Below, in pieces: positions 17,837-30,485 of a DNA stretch of 64,000 nucleotides. A model generated the notes under the pieces. The model was not told the origin of the DNA. It worked only from the letters and a program-made list of their open reading frames with translations, and made no database searches. The stretch is from Deinococcus planocerae (GTDB lineage: Bacteria; Deinococcota; Deinococci; Deinococcales; Deinococcaceae): NCBI RefSeq assembly GCF_002869765.1, contig NZ_PNOR01000012.1:1-64000 (forward strand), written 5' to 3'. Each line of letters starts with the position of its first letter. Position 1 is the first letter of the stretch. A program made the translations under genes and the position numbers.

Positions 17837-18661
17837 ATGACCGATGCTCAGAACACTCAGAAAGGCACCCTCTCGGTGCAGATGTACACCTTCCGCGACG
17901 CCGGGCAGGCCGACCCGACCGCCACCGTGGCGCGGGTCGCCGGGATCGGCTTCCGGTACGTCGAGCCCTTCGGCATCGGGGGCCGCCATCAGACCCCCGC
18001 CGCGCGGATGGCGTCGGCGACCACCCTGCGCCGCGACCTGGCCGACCACGGCCTGAACCTCTCGTCCGTCCACGCCGCCGCGCCGTACGGGCCGCAGGCC
18101 GAAGCCATCCTCGACGAGCTGGAGCTGATTGGGGCCACCCTCGCCGTCGTCTCCTGGCCCGGCGAGGTTCACGGCTTCGAGCGGGACGCCCTCTCCACCC
18201 TGGACGGCACCCAACGCTTCGCGGGGGCGATGAACGAGGCCGCGCAGAACGCGGGCGCGCGGGGCCTCCGGCTCGGCTACCACAACCACTGGTGGGAGTG
18301 GAACACGTTGGAGAATGGACAGACCGCCTACGACACCCTGCTCGGCCTGCTCGACCCGGCGGTCTTCACCGAGGTCGATACCTACTGGGCGCGCACGGCG
18401 GGGCAGGACCCGGCGGAACTCCTGCGGCAACTCGGGGACCGGACGCTGGCCCTCCACGTCAAGGACGGCCCGGCCACGCCCGAGGCGGATCAGGTGCCGC
18501 TCGGCGAAGGGGTGGTGGACTACCGCGCCGCCCTCCTGGCCGCCCCGTCCGCGCGGTGGCACGTGCTGGAGATGGACCGCAGCGCCGGGGACGTGTTCGC
18601 CGACGTGGAGAGAAGCGCGCGGCGGCTGATCGACGAGGGCCTGTCCACCTGGGAAGGGTAA
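17837..18661 (+). CDS. sugar phosphate isomerase/epimerase (AP2Ec/TIM-barrel family)
   Basis: 274 aa, xylose-isomerase-like TIM barrel. Recognisable elements are SVQMYTFRDAG at the first strand, GYHNHWWEW (residues 140s, metal-binding region with the conserved His) and EVDTYWA (Glu/Asp ligand). A GGAGG box precedes the ATG. Such enzymes isomerise or epimerise keto-sugars in inositol or rare-sugar pathways. Sitting next to a Gfo/Idh/MocA dehydrogenase and a second isomerase, it likely processes a 3-keto-sugar or similar intermediate; the exact substrate is unknown. Confidence 0.85.
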   Translation: MTDAQNTQKGTLSVQMYTFRDAGQADPTATVARVAGIGFRYVEPFGIGGRHQTPAARMASATTLRRDLADHGLNLSSVHAAAPYGPQAEAILDELELIGATLAVVSWPGEVHGFERDALSTLDGTQRFAGAMNEAAQNAGARGLRLGYHNHWWEWNTLENGQTAYDTLLGLLDPAVFTEVDTYWARTAGQDPAELLRQLGDRTLALHVKDGPATPEADQVPLGEGVVDYRAALLAAPSARWHVLEMDRSAGDVFADVERSARRLIDEGLSTWEG

Positions 18662-18695
18662 GTCCCTCTCCCCTCCCCCACCGAAGGAAGACACC

Positions 18696-19811
18696 ATGAC
18701 CCACAGAATCGGCATCGTCGGCACCGGCAACATCAGCGCCGCCTACCTGGGGATCGCCCGCGAACTTGCACTGTTCGAGGTGAAGGCGGTCACCGACATA
18801 GACCTGGGCCGCGCCCGTGCGCAGGCCGCCGAGTACGGCACGCAGGCGATGACGCGCGAGGACCTCCTCGCCGACCCGGAGATCGTCGCCGTCGTGAACC
18901 TCACGCCGCCCGCCACGCACGCCGAGGTGAGCCTGGCCGCCCTGAGCGCCGGGAAGCACGTCTACAGCGAGAAGCCGCTGGCGGTAGAGCGCGAGGACGG
19001 GCGGGCCATCTTGCGGGAGGCTCAGGAGCGCGGGCTGCGGGTCGGCTGTGCCCCTGACACCTTCCTGGGCGCAGGGCTCCAGACCGGGCGCGAACTCCTC
19101 GACGCCGGGGCCATCGGGCGCCCGGTCGCCGCCACGGCCTTTTTCATGGGGAGCGGCCCGGAAGCCTGGCACCCCAGCCCCGACTTCTTCTACCAGCCGG
19201 GCGCGGGGCCGCTCTTCGACATGGGGCCGTACTACCTGACCGCGCTGGTGAACATGCTCGGCGCCGTGACACGGGTGGGCGGCAGCGCCGTCAAGGCGTT
19301 CGAGGAGCGGGTGGTCGGCAGCGGGGCGCGGCAGGGGGAGAAGATTCAGGTGAGCACGCCCACGCACGTCACGGCCCAACTGAGCTTTGCGGGTGGACAG
19401 GCCGCCACCTTCATCGCCAGCTTCGACACGCCCGCGAGCGAGCTGCCGCGCATCGAGATGTACGGGACCCAGGGGACGCTGAGCCTGCCCGATCCCAACA
19501 CCTTCGGGGGGCCTCTCAGAATCCGGCGCCGGGGAGCCGAGGAGTGGGAGACGGTAGAGCTGACCCGCCCCTTCCAGAGCAATGCGCGCGGCATCGGGCT
19601 GGCGGATATGCTCGACGCCGTGGTGCGCGGCACGCCCCACCGGGCGAGCGGCGACCTCGCCTTCCACGTCCTCGACGTGATGCACACGATTCTGGAGGCC
19701 GCCGAGCAGGAGCGGACCCTGACGCCCACGAGCCACGCCGAGCGACCCGAGGCGCTGCCTGCCCAGCCCGGGTGGTTCCGGGGCACGCCAGCGGGGGCGC
19801 CGGGAGTTTAA
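18696..19811 (+). CDS. Gfo/Idh/MocA family NAD(P)-dependent oxidoreductase
   Basis: 371 aa. N-terminal Rossmann motif GIVGTGNIS (residues 5-13), then [28 protein letters not shown], containing the catalytic EKP lysine. The C-terminal alpha/beta domain runs from about 130. The family oxidises or reduces sugar hydroxyls (glucose, inositol and others). In this operon it probably works with the flanking isomerases on a sugar released by the GH3 enzyme. Confidence 0.9.
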   Translation: MTHRIGIVGTGNISAAYLGIARELALFEVKAVTDIDLGRARAQAAEYGTQAMTREDLLADPEIVAVVNLTPPATHAEVSLAALSAGKHVYSEKPLAVEREDGRAILREAQERGLRVGCAPDTFLGAGLQTGRELLDAGAIGRPVAATAFFMGSGPEAWHPSPDFFYQPGAGPLFDMGPYYLTALVNMLGAVTRVGGSAVKAFEERVVGSGARQGEKIQVSTPTHVTAQLSFAGGQAATFIASFDTPASELPRIEMYGTQGTLSLPDPNTFGGPLRIRRRGAEEWETVELTRPFQSNARGIGLADMLDAVVRGTPHRASGDLAFHVLDVMHTILEAAEQERTLTPTSHAERPEALPAQPGWFRGTPAGAPGV

Positions 19812-19909
19812 GCTGTCCCCCGGGTACCGGACCCACACCGCCTAGAGCCTCTTTCCCGCGCCGCCCGCCCGCTTCCCCGGCTGCGGGCGGCGCCTCCCCT
19901 GGAGACCCC

Positions 19910-20947
19910 ATGCCCCGACCGATCACCCTCTTTACCGGCCAGTGGGCCGACCTCCCCCTCAAAGAACTCGCGCCGCTGGCGAAACAGATGGGCTACGACG
20001 GCCTGGAACTCGCCTGCTGGGGCGACCACTTCGACGTTCAGGCGGCCCTGCGCGATGACGATTACGTCCGGCAAAAACGCGCCCTCCTTGAGCAACACGG
20101 CCTGCACTGCGTGGCGATCAGCAACCACCTCGTCGGGCAGGCGGTGTGCGACCCCATCGACGAGCGGCACCGCTCCATCGTCCCCGCCCACGTCTGGGGT
20201 GACGGCGAGCCCGAGGGGGTGCGGGGGCGGGCGGCGCAGGAGATCATCGACACGGGCCGGGCCGCCCGGAAGTTCGGCGTGGGCGTCGTGAACGGCTTCA
20301 CGGGCTCGTCTATCTGGCACAGCCTCTACGCCTTCCCGCCGACCGATCAGGCCTTCTGGGACCGGGGCTTCGCGGACTTCGCGGCCCGCTGGACGCCCAT
20401 CCTCGACGCCTTCGAGACGGAGGGGGTCAACTTCGCGCTGGAGGTCCACCCCACAGAGATCGCCTTCGACATCGCGACGGCGCAGCGGGCGCTGGAGGCG
20501 GTGGGGCACCACCCCCGCTTCGGCTTCAACTTCGACCCCAGCCACCTGGGGTATCAGCACGTGGATTACGTCCGCTTCCTCTACACCTTCCGGGGCCGCA
20601 TCTTCCACGCGCACATGAAGGACGTGTGGTGGGGGCACGGGACGGGCGAGGTCGGCGTCTTCGGCGGGCACACGAGTTTCGGCGACCACCGCCGCTACTG
20701 GGATTTCCGCTCGGTGGGGCGCGGGGACATCGATTTCGAGGAGGTGATCGTCGCGCTGAACGACATCGGGTACGACGGGCCGCTGAGCGTCGAGTGGGAG
20801 GACTCGCGGATGGACCGGGTGCACGGGGCGACCGAGAGCGCGGCCTTCCTGCGGCGGCTCGACTTCCCGGGCTCGAACGTGGCCTTCGACGCGGCGTTTG
20901 CGGGGGAAGAGCAGCCGGGCGGGGCGGAGGGGTCGCCCGCGTCCTGA
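19910..20947 (+). CDS. sugar phosphate isomerase/epimerase
   Basis: 345 aa from the ATG at 19910, preceded by GGAG; the frame continues upstream through non-coding-looking sequence overlapping the dehydrogenase gene. TIM barrel with [18 protein letters not shown], metal-ligand strand [12 protein letters not shown] (Glu), [10 protein letters not shown] (Asp, His) and [12 protein letters not shown] (Glu) at the end. Probable last gene of the LacI operon; only one base separates its stop from the convergent macroglobulin-like gene. Confidence 0.88.
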   Translation: MPRPITLFTGQWADLPLKELAPLAKQMGYDGLELACWGDHFDVQAALRDDDYVRQKRALLEQHGLHCVAISNHLVGQAVCDPIDERHRSIVPAHVWGDGEPEGVRGRAAQEIIDTGRAARKFGVGVVNGFTGSSIWHSLYAFPPTDQAFWDRGFADFAARWTPILDAFETEGVNFALEVHPTEIAFDIATAQRALEAVGHHPRFGFNFDPSHLGYQHVDYVRFLYTFRGRIFHAHMKDVWWGHGTGEVGVFGGHTSFGDHRRYWDFRSVGRGDIDFEEVIVALNDIGYDGPLSVEWEDSRMDRVHGATESAAFLRRLDFPGSNVAFDAAFAGEEQPGGAEGSPAS

Positions 20948-20948
20948 G

Positions 20949-23900
20949 CTACTCCAGCACCTCGACCGCCTCCGCACTGCCTACGGCAGGCACGCCGCCA
21001 CCGGCAAGGTCCACGCGGGGAGCCGGGGCGGTGTAGCGGCCAGGGGCGAGCGCCCGCAACTGGTAGCGGATGGTGGTGACGCCCGGCGCGACCCGTTCCA
21101 GGTAGAAGACCGCCCGGTCGTCGTAGATGGACCGTTCCGCCCACGCCACCGCGCCCGAGCGCGGCGGGTTGACCGAGCCCGGATAGGCGAAGGGCCGGTC
21201 GTCCACCGCCTCCAGGCCGCCGGGCAGGGGGTCGGTGACGCGCAGGTGCCGCGCCCCCACGTCGGCGCGCACGGTGAGGGTCACCGTGACCACCCCGTCG
21301 CGCTCGACCCGCGTGCGGTCGTACCGCCGCTCGACGTGAACGAGGCTGGGGGCGGCAGGAGTGGTGTCCTTGGCGCGGACGCGCAATTCCCGGCGGAAGG
21401 CCAAGGGGCCGTCGCCCTGGAGGGTCAGCGGCTCACCCGCTTTCACGGCCTCTGGAGGCACCACGACACGCAGCGGGGCACCCACCCGCCCGGTCTGCTC
21501 CCAGGTGCCGATGCGCAGGGTGACCGCGCTGGGCTGCCGTCCCGCCGTCTCCCCCTCCACCACGCGGCGCAGGGCGCGCAGGGCCGCCCCGGTGCCGAGG
21601 GGACCGGGCCACGCGGCGCCCGTCTTGCGGTCGAGGAGCGCCTGGGTCAGGGGGGCCACGTCCGCCGCTTGCCCCAACGCCGCCCCCGCCTCCAGCAGCA
21701 GGGCGGTGGGCTCGGTGTCGCCCCGCCAGCCCCCGGCGTCGCCGAGGACCAGGGTGCCCGTCGTGGTCGTCTGCGCCGCGCGCCGCGCCCGCGTGTAGAG
21801 GGGCCGGGCGAGGTCGGGGGCGACCGGGGCCAGGGCGGCGGCGAGCCGGGCGGTGTCCACCGGGTCGGTTGGACCACCTGCGCGCGCCAGGCCGAGCGCA
21901 GCGGAGGGGTCCCCCGTCCGGGCGAGGGCGGCGGCGAGGAGCACGCGCTCCGGCTCACCCGTTCCCGCCTTCGCCAGCAGGCGGCGGGCGTTCCCCGCGG
22001 CCACCGTCAGGGTCGCCGCGTCGGTCAGACCTGTTCCTTTCGCCTGGGCAAGCGCACTCAGGGCGCGGGCGGTCATCTCGGCGTCGGGGGCGCTCCCGGC
22101 GGTCCAGCCCCACCCCTCCTGGCCGCGCAGGGCGAGCAGGGAGGCGAGGTCGCGCCTGGCCTGCCCCAGCGCGCGCGCCGCCACGTCGGGCCAGCCCAGC
22201 CGGGTGCCGATGGCCGCGAGGTCGAGGTTGGCCCCCAGCCGGGCCGCCACCCCGTCGGTCGTGACCCAGCGATCCTCCGGGTCGGCGAGGTGCGCGTCGA
22301 GGCCGCCCAGGGCGGCTTGCAGCGGCGTGGCGGCGAGGTCCACGACGAGGCTCTCGACCCCCGCACCGCCGGGCCAGGTCAGGGGGTCGGTCAGGAGGCC
22401 CGGCCCCGCCTGCGCCCCGCTCCGGGCGAGGAGAGTGCGCGGCCCCGCCTCGCGCAGGGGCAGGGTCTCGCGCAGGGCGTCGCGGTGTTCGCCCCGCTGC
22501 GCCCAGGCGTCGAGGAGGACGCTGCGGCCCGTCCCCGGCGCGGTGAGGGGGAAGAGGGTGCTCGCGGCCCCCGCGTTCAGGGGCAGGGTGCGGGTGCCCT
22601 CCCGCCCGCCGACCCCCAGGCCGAGGGTGACGGTGCCCTGCCCGGCGCTCCCCCCCGGCCCGGTGCGGTCGAGGACGCTCACGGCGGCGCGGCCCGCGTC
22701 CCCCTGGGTGAGCACGCGCGGTCGGGCGAGGCGCAGGGCGAAGGGCAGCTCGGCGCGGACCTCTCCCCGGCTCGCCCCGGCGCCGCCCTCCCGGGTCAGG
22801 GCGCGGGCGCTGACGCGGTAGCCTCCCAGCGCCTCGGGGAGACGGACCTGGACGCGGGCCGCACCGTCTTGCCCAGTTGCCACCGTGCGGAAGAGGGCCA
22901 CCTCGCGCAGGTCCTGCCTCGGCACGCCGCCCTCTGCCCCACCTCCCCCGCCGCCTCCCCCGTCGGCGGGCGCCCCGGCGGTCGAGTACACCTGTACGGC
23001 GGGGTAGCTCGCCCCCCACAGCAGGCGCCAGGGGTCGGGGCTGGGGTCTTCCGCGAGCGCGTAGACGGACTCGTTCACCACCGCGAGCGTGACGAGGGCG
23101 GGCACCGGGCGCCCCCCCTGCCGGGTTCGGACAGTCAGGATGGTCTCCTCGCCGGGCCGCAGGTTGGCCTTTTCCGGGATGACGGTCACGTCGAGCTGTC
23201 GGTCGGTGCGCGGGACGTACAGGAGGTCGGTGCCCGCGCGCAGCGAGTCCGCCCCGAAGACCGCCGCCGCCGAAAAGGTCAGGCCGGGCGCGAGGTCGGG
23301 GGTGACCTTCCAATCCAGCCTCAGCTCACGGCCCGTCACCCGGACGAGGCGGGGGGTGACGCGGCCCTCGACGTTCGCGCTCAGTAGGAGGGGCGTGCCC
23401 GGCGGGAGGTCGGTGCGCAGGGTGAGGCGGGCGGTGTCCCCCACCGCGTAGCGGGTGCGGTCGGCGCCCAGGGTCAGGGTGCGGGCCTGTCCGGTCGGGG
23501 CGGGCTCGGGCACGAAGGCAGCCTGGAAGGTGGCGCGCACCGCCCGCGCCGCCGCGTCCCGGGCCGACAGACGGACGAGGTAGGCGCCCGGCTTCCCCGC
23601 CCGGAAGGCGAGGTCGAGCGCCCCCCCGGCCCCGCTGCGGGCCTCCCGCCGCGAGACCACCTCCTCGCGGTTGCGGTACTCGGTGCGGCCCTCCACCTGG
23701 ATGGGCTCGCTGTAGGCGCGGACCACCGTGACGCCCACCGGGCGACCCGCCAGCGGCGCGTTCGTGCCGACCTGACGGACGAGGACGCGGGCCCTCACCT
23801 CCTCGCCCGTCTGGGTAGGAAACCCCGGCAGCTCGAACTTCAGCCCGGCGGGGTGGACGGTGACCTCGCGCGAGGCGAGCACGTCCCGCCCGTACTCGTC

Positions 23901-25487
23901 GCGGGCGCGGACCACCACGGTGTAGACGCGGGGCACGCCCCCGGTCGCCGTCGGGCGCAACGAGGCCTGCCCCTGCCCCGAGGTGATGTCGAGCCGGGCG
24001 GCGGGCTTTTGCCCGGGGTTCAGGTCCGGCGAGGAGCGCCAGTAGGCCCAGGACTGCGTTTCGAGGTGGAAGCGGTCGTTCGGGTTCCCGGTGTTCACCG
24101 CCCCCGGCCAGAGGGCGCCCTCGCCGTAGCCGCCGCCGAGGAAGGCGTCCGCGCGCACGGTCGCCCCGCCCCCCGCATACAGCTCGGCGCGCGCACTCAC
24201 GGGCAGGGGCTCGCCGGTCACGACCTCCGCCGGGCCGCCGAGGTCGAGGGTGAACTGCGGCTTGACGAAGGCCTGCACCCGCACGGGCAGGCTGGCGATG
24301 TCGGGCGCGGGGGCGGGGTTCGCCGGGGTGGAGGGGCCGGGCACCTCGACCTCCACCCGGTACTCGCCCACCCGCACGTCCTCGGGGAGGGGGAACTCGA
24401 AGGTCACGAGGCCGTCCGCGTCCGCATTCGCCGACCGCCACGCCAGGGTCAGGGCCGGGTAGCCGTCGTCCACGAGGCGCACGGTAACGGGGCCCCGGTA
24501 CGGCACGCGCGTCCCCGGTCCCAGTCGCCGGGCGACCGCCAGCCCCCGCAGGGTCTCGCCGGGGCGGTACACCGGTTTGTCCGTCTGGACGAAGGTGCGC
24601 GCCCGCGTCTCGTCGCCCGACCACAGGCCGTATTCACCCGTCCCCAGCGCGGCCCGGTGGGTCAGGCCGCCGAGCGCCGCGTCCCCGTAGACGGCCAGCC
24701 TCTCCCCGTCCCGCTGCGGCAGGAAGGCCAGGCCCCGGGCGTCCGTCGTCACCGGGGGCAGGGACCGGGACGACACCCGCTCGCCCTCCGGCCCGAAGAG
24801 GGAGGCGACCGCCCGCAGCCGCACGCCGGGGAGGACCCTCCCGTCGTCGAGGCGGGTGGACCAGACCCACAGGCCCGCCGGGGTGGTTAGGGTGGTCAGC
24901 GCGAGGTCGGTGACCTCCATCACCTCGGCGGCGAGGACCGCGGCGGGGGCGTCCGCGCGCGAGGCGGTCACGAGGTAACGGCCCGGCGCCAGGGCCCCGA
25001 GGGGCGCGGTGGCCTTGGTGCCCGCGAGCCCCACCCGCACGCTGCGCAGAGCCCCTCCCGTGACACGCAGGCCCGTCTCGCCGGGAGCCGACGGGGCGAG
25101 CGGCAGCACGCGCACCTCCCAATCCGCGGCGCGGCCCTGGGCGGCGTTCGACTCGCGGCTGAGGTACACCGTCACGGGGCGCGCGCTCGGCTGGGGCGGC
25201 AGATACCACTGGGGCCCGCTCAGCCGCACGGGCCCGGCGGTGGACCTCACGTTCCCGCCGCGGGCGTAGAGCACCCGCTCGCCGTAGGGGATGGTCACGA
25301 CCGGGCGCCCGCCCCCCGAGGACCGCAGGACGGTCACGGGCTTGCCGGGGGGCAACGTGAGCACGGGCGGGCCGCCCAGCGTGGGCGAGGCGTACAGCGG
25401 CGTGGGGGCGACCGTCACGTCGGCCCGGGCGGTCGCCCCCAGGCACGCCGTCAGGAGCAGAAGGGCCCGGAGGGGAAAGCGCGGCAT
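20949..25487 (-). CDS. alpha-2-macroglobulin-like family protein
   Basis: 1,512 aa from the ATG at 25487 with a clear signal peptide (RALLLLTACLGATARA). MG1-type repeats occur with TDKPVYRPGETLRG and LTLRTDLPPGTP. A bait-like segment near the middle has an eight-Gly run (TAGAPADGGGGGGGGAEGG), followed by the A2M domain (ALFRTVATGQDGAARVQVRLPEALGGYRVSARA). The alpha-helical TED region is present, but no CxEQ thioester motif is visible, so this belongs to the thioester-less class. Such proteins trap or shield against proteases in the cell envelope. It is convergent with the sugar operon. Confidence 0.88.
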   Translation of the reverse strand: MPRFPLRALLLLTACLGATARADVTVAPTPLYASPTLGGPPVLTLPPGKPVTVLRSSGGGRPVVTIPYGERVLYARGGNVRSTAGPVRLSGPQWYLPPQPSARPVTVYLSRESNAAQGRAADWEVRVLPLAPSAPGETGLRVTGGALRSVRVGLAGTKATAPLGALAPGRYLVTASRADAPAAVLAAEVMEVTDLALTTLTTPAGLWVWSTRLDDGRVLPGVRLRAVASLFGPEGERVSSRSLPPVTTDARGLAFLPQRDGERLAVYGDAALGGLTHRAALGTGEYGLWSGDETRARTFVQTDKPVYRPGETLRGLAVARRLGPGTRVPYRGPVTVRLVDDGYPALTLAWRSANADADGLVTFEFPLPEDVRVGEYRVEVEVPGPSTPANPAPAPDIASLPVRVQAFVKPQFTLDLGGPAEVVTGEPLPVSARAELYAGGGATVRADAFLGGGYGEGALWPGAVNTGNPNDRFHLETQSWAYWRSSPDLNPGQKPAARLDITSGQGQASLRPTATGGVPRVYTVVVRARDEYGRDVLASREVTVHPAGLKFELPGFPTQTGEEVRARVLVRQVGTNAPLAGRPVGVTVVRAYSEPIQVEGRTEYRNREEVVSRREARSGAGGALDLAFRAGKPGAYLVRLSARDAAARAVRATFQAAFVPEPAPTGQARTLTLGADRTRYAVGDTARLTLRTDLPPGTPLLLSANVEGRVTPRLVRVTGRELRLDWKVTPDLAPGLTFSAAAVFGADSLRAGTDLLYVPRTDRQLDVTVIPEKANLRPGEETILTVRTRQGGRPVPALVTLAVVNESVYALAEDPSPDPWRLLWGASYPAVQVYSTAGAPADGGGGGGGGAEGGVPRQDLREVALFRTVATGQDGAARVQVRLPEALGGYRVSARALTREGGAGASRGEVRAELPFALRLARPRVLTQGDAGRAAVSVLDRTGPGGSAGQGTVTLGLGVGGREGTRTLPLNAGAASTLFPLTAPGTGRSVLLDAWAQRGEHRDALRETLPLREAGPRTLLARSGAQAGPGLLTDPLTWPGGAGVESLVVDLAATPLQAALGGLDAHLADPEDRWVTTDGVAARLGANLDLAAIGTRLGWPDVAARALGQARRDLASLLALRGQEGWGWTAGSAPDAEMTARALSALAQAKGTGLTDAATLTVAAGNARRLLAKAGTGEPERVLLAAALARTGDPSAALGLARAGGPTDPVDTARLAAALAPVAPDLARPLYTRARRAAQTTTTGTLVLGDAGGWRGDTEPTALLLEAGAALGQAADVAPLTQALLDRKTGAAWPGPLGTGAALRALRRVVEGETAGRQPSAVTLRIGTWEQTGRVGAPLRVVVPPEAVKAGEPLTLQGDGPLAFRRELRVRAKDTTPAAPSLVHVERRYDRTRVERDGVVTVTLTVRADVGARHLRVTDPLPGGLEAVDDRPFAYPGSVNPPRSGAVAWAERSIYDDRAVFYLERVAPGVTTIRYQLRALAPGRYTAPAPRVDLAGGGVPAVGSAEAVEVLE

Positions 25488-25943
25488 ACCCCAGCATAGG
25501 CGCCGCCCCACGCGGGCGGACGGCAGATGTGCGGCGGGCTGACCGGGCGAGGCTGGAGGGAGGGGCAAAGCGGCGGCGGTGGGCACGCCCCAACTCCTAC
25601 GCCGGGACCCTGACCCGAAGCTGTTTTCGCCCGGAGTTGGACCTCGAAGCCCGCGCTTTCTTACCCCGGACGTCGACTCGCCGCCTTCCTGAGCGGCCTG
25701 ACGCCCGGCGAGGCGCGGGCAGGTTGCCCTGTGGACGACCTGCCCGCCCTCGACGCCCCGGAGATCGGCGACGCGGCCCTGGAAGTGCTCGCCAACCCTG
25801 TTGTCAGGCTACGCGGGCACGGCACCAGCAGGGTGGAGGGGGAGCGGGGAAGGGTTGCTCGTCACGTGACGAGCAAGGGGGAACGCCCCTCTGCGCCGCA
25901 CGACCCCGGCGCGCGTAGAGCGGGCCGCGTAGACTGGGCCCCC
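25488..25943. other. 456-base intergenic region between macroglobulin-like and MATE genes
   Basis: Contains one parS-like palindrome (25855-25876). A plus-strand frame at about 25660-25815 reads like the inside of a protein (SGLTPGEARAG, VDDLPALDAP) but has no convincing start or end and runs into the MATE frame. It may be a decayed gene remnant. A TAGACT hexamer (25930-25935) lies eight bases before the MATE start codon. Confidence 0.5.
25855..25876. promoter_or_regulatory. parS-like centromere site 1
   Basis: Perfect 22-base palindrome built on GCTCGTCACGTGACGAGC with one further TT/AA pair on each side. It is the outermost site on the left and the longest perfect copy. Likely ParB binding site; see the other five copies. 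Confidence 0.8.
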
Positions 25944-27293
25944 GTGACGCCGAGCCCCCGACCCCTCCTGCTCCCCTCTCCCCTGCGCGGGGAACTCACC
26001 GCACTCACCCGGCTCGCCGGGCCGGTGGTCGTGTCGCAGTTCGCCTCGAATTCCCTGGCCCTGATCAGCACGGCGGTCATCGGGCGGCTGGGCGGGGCGG
26101 AACTCGCGGCGGCGGCGTATGCGAACGCGACCTACTACCTGCTGTTCATGGTCCTGGTGGGGGTGATGCTCTCGGTCGGCCCGCGGGCCGCGCAGTCGCA
26201 CGGGGCGGGGGACCCGGGGGGCGTGGGGCGGGCGCTGCGGGGGGGGCTGCGGCTGGCCCTCTTTCTCGCGGCGCTCGCCCTCCCCCTGATGTGGGGGGTG
26301 GCGGCGCTGCTGCCCGGCCTCGCGCCGGAGGGCATACGGGCAGACCTCGCCGCGACCTACCTGCGGGTGTACGCCCTGGGGATGCTTCCCATGCTGACCT
26401 TCACGGCCCTGCGCGGCACGCTGGAGGGCACCGGGCGGCCCCAGGTGGTGACGGCGGTGGCGCTCGGCGGGGTGGCGCTCGTGAGCGTGCTCAGCCCGGC
26501 GCTCGCCTTCGGGTGGGGGCCCCTGCCGCGGCTGGGTCTGGTGGGAGCGGGCGTGGCGAGTGCGGTGACGGCGTGGGCGACCACCCTGGCCCTGCTCCCC
26601 GCCGCGCTGCGGGCCGCGCCCCGCACGGGGGGGGACACGCGCGGGGAGGTGCGCGCCCTGCTGCGCCTGGGCTGGCCCATCGGCCTCACCCTCGGCGCCG
26701 AGGGGGGCATGTTCAGCGTGGTCTCGCTGCTGATGGCCCGCTTCGGGCCGGAGGCGCTCGCGGGGCACAACGTCGCGTTGCAGGTCATCACGGCGGTGTT
26801 CATGATCCCGCTGGGCCTCGCCACCGCGACGGGCATCCGGGTCGCGCACGCGGCGGGGGCGGGCGACCGGGCGGGGACGCGGCGGGCGGGGTTGGTCGGC
26901 GTCGGCCTCGCGGGCGGCGTGATGGTCGTGTTCGCCCTCCTCGAACTCCTCGCCCCCCGCCTCGCCCTCGGCGTCTTCGTGGACGTGGACGACCCGCGCA
27001 ACGCGGCGCTGATCAGTACGGGCACAGCCCTCCTCGTGATCGCCGCCCTCTTCCAGACGCTCGACGGGGTGCAGGTCACCGCGAACGCCGCCCTGCGCGG
27101 CCTGCAAGACACCCGCTGGCCGCTGCTGATCTCGCTGACCTCGTACTGGCTCGTGGGGCTGGGGGTGGGGGTGCTGCTCGCCTTTCCCCTCGGGATGGGG
27201 CCGCGCGGCCTGTGGTTCGGCCTGACGGCGGGGCTCACGATGGCGGCGGTGCTGCTCCTCACTCGCTTCCTGCGGCGGACGCGGGCGGGCTGA
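25944..27293 (+). CDS. MATE family multidrug/Na+ efflux transporter
   Basis: 449 aa from the GTG at 25944. About twelve hydrophobic segments in two homologous halves. Features of the DinF/NorM-type MATE family include PVVVSQFASNSLALISTAVIG at the start of helix 1-2 and GWPIGLTLGAEGGMFSV beginning the second half. An inner-membrane antiporter exporting cationic compounds at the expense of Na+ or H+. No adjacent regulator is seen; the nearest control element is the upstream parS-like site. Confidence 0.9.
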   Translation: MTPSPRPLLLPSPLRGELTALTRLAGPVVVSQFASNSLALISTAVIGRLGGAELAAAAYANATYYLLFMVLVGVMLSVGPRAAQSHGAGDPGGVGRALRGGLRLALFLAALALPLMWGVAALLPGLAPEGIRADLAATYLRVYALGMLPMLTFTALRGTLEGTGRPQVVTAVALGGVALVSVLSPALAFGWGPLPRLGLVGAGVASAVTAWATTLALLPAALRAAPRTGGDTRGEVRALLRLGWPIGLTLGAEGGMFSVVSLLMARFGPEALAGHNVALQVITAVFMIPLGLATATGIRVAHAAGAGDRAGTRRAGLVGVGLAGGVMVVFALLELLAPRLALGVFVDVDDPRNAALISTGTALLVIAALFQTLDGVQVTANAALRGLQDTRWPLLISLTSYWLVGLGVGVLLAFPLGMGPRGLWFGLTAGLTMAAVLLLTRFLRRTRAG

Positions 27294-27313
27294 AAGGTTC
27301 GGCCCCCCGCCCC

Positions 27314-27688
27314 TCACCCCTGTGTAGGGTAGGTCACCAGCTCGATCAGATGCCCGTCGGGGTCGCGGAAGTAGAGCGAGCGGCAGACCGTGTGGTCCTG
27401 CTCCTCGGCAGCGATCCCCAGGGCGGCCAGCCGTTCCCGCGCCTCCCGGAAGCCGGGCTCGTCCGTGGCGACGGCGAAATGCTGCCGGGGATGCCCCGGC
27501 CCGGCGTCCCCGCGTGGTCGCAGCAGGGCCACCCCCACCGGACCGTGGGCCAGGAACACCGGGTCCTGGGGGTCCGACCAGACCTCCGCGTATGTCCGCC
27601 GCAGGCCCAGCACTTCCCCGTACCAGCGAACCGAGCGGTCCACATCACCGACCACCAGCGCCACGTGGTCGATGCGGGCGAGCCTCAC
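27314..27688 (-). CDS. VOC family (glyoxalase/bleomycin-resistance type) protein
   Basis: 124 aa, a single vicinal-oxygen-chelate unit: IDHVALVVGDVDRSVRWYGEVLG at the N-terminus (His8 potential metal ligand) and LYFRDPDGHLIELVTY at the C-terminus (Glu ligand). Likely acts as a dimer; function could be a lyase, dioxygenase or resistance protein. It starts with a GTG overlapping the TGA of a 27-codon ORF (GTGA), so its translation is probably coupled to that short frame. Confidence 0.85.
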   Translation of the reverse strand: MRLARIDHVALVVGDVDRSVRWYGEVLGLRRTYAEVWSDPQDPVFLAHGPVGVALLRPRGDAGPGHPRQHFAVATDEPGFREARERLAALGIAAEEQDHTVCRSLYFRDPDGHLIELVTYPTQG

Positions 27689-27768
27689 AGCGCCCCCCGC
27701 AGGTCATCCTCGCGGACGCAGGCAGGGTGGGCGAGGTGGGCCGGGGTCCTGGTCTCGGGCTCAACCAT
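27685..27768 (-). CDS. 27-aa leader micro-ORF coupled to the VOC gene
   Basis: ATG at 27768 behind CTGGAG reads MVEPETRTPAHLAHPACVRE and a few more residues, and stops at 27685 with its TGA overlapping the VOC start. It lies 11 bases downstream of the flavoenzyme gene. Spacing, Shine-Dalgarno and GTGA overlap argue it is translated, perhaps only to deliver ribosomes to the VOC start. No similarity is recognised. Confidence 0.4.
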   Translation of the reverse strand: MVEPETRTPAHLAHPACVREDDLRGAL

Positions 27769-27779
27769 CGGAACTCCAG

Positions 27780-29195
<1,416 letters not shown>

Positions 29196-29203
29196 CCTCT
29201 CCC

Positions 29204-30343
<1,140 letters not shown>

Positions 30344-30485
30344 GGAAAAACCTCCGTGGGAAGAGTCCGAAGCGGCGAAGGGGCTGGGTTGAGCGTGTCC
30401 GGATCGTAGCAGAAAGAGTTTCCGCCCCACCCCCCCCAACTCCCTGCCGCCCGCCGCCGTCCTCCGCGGAGGGTGTGCCTGTGCC

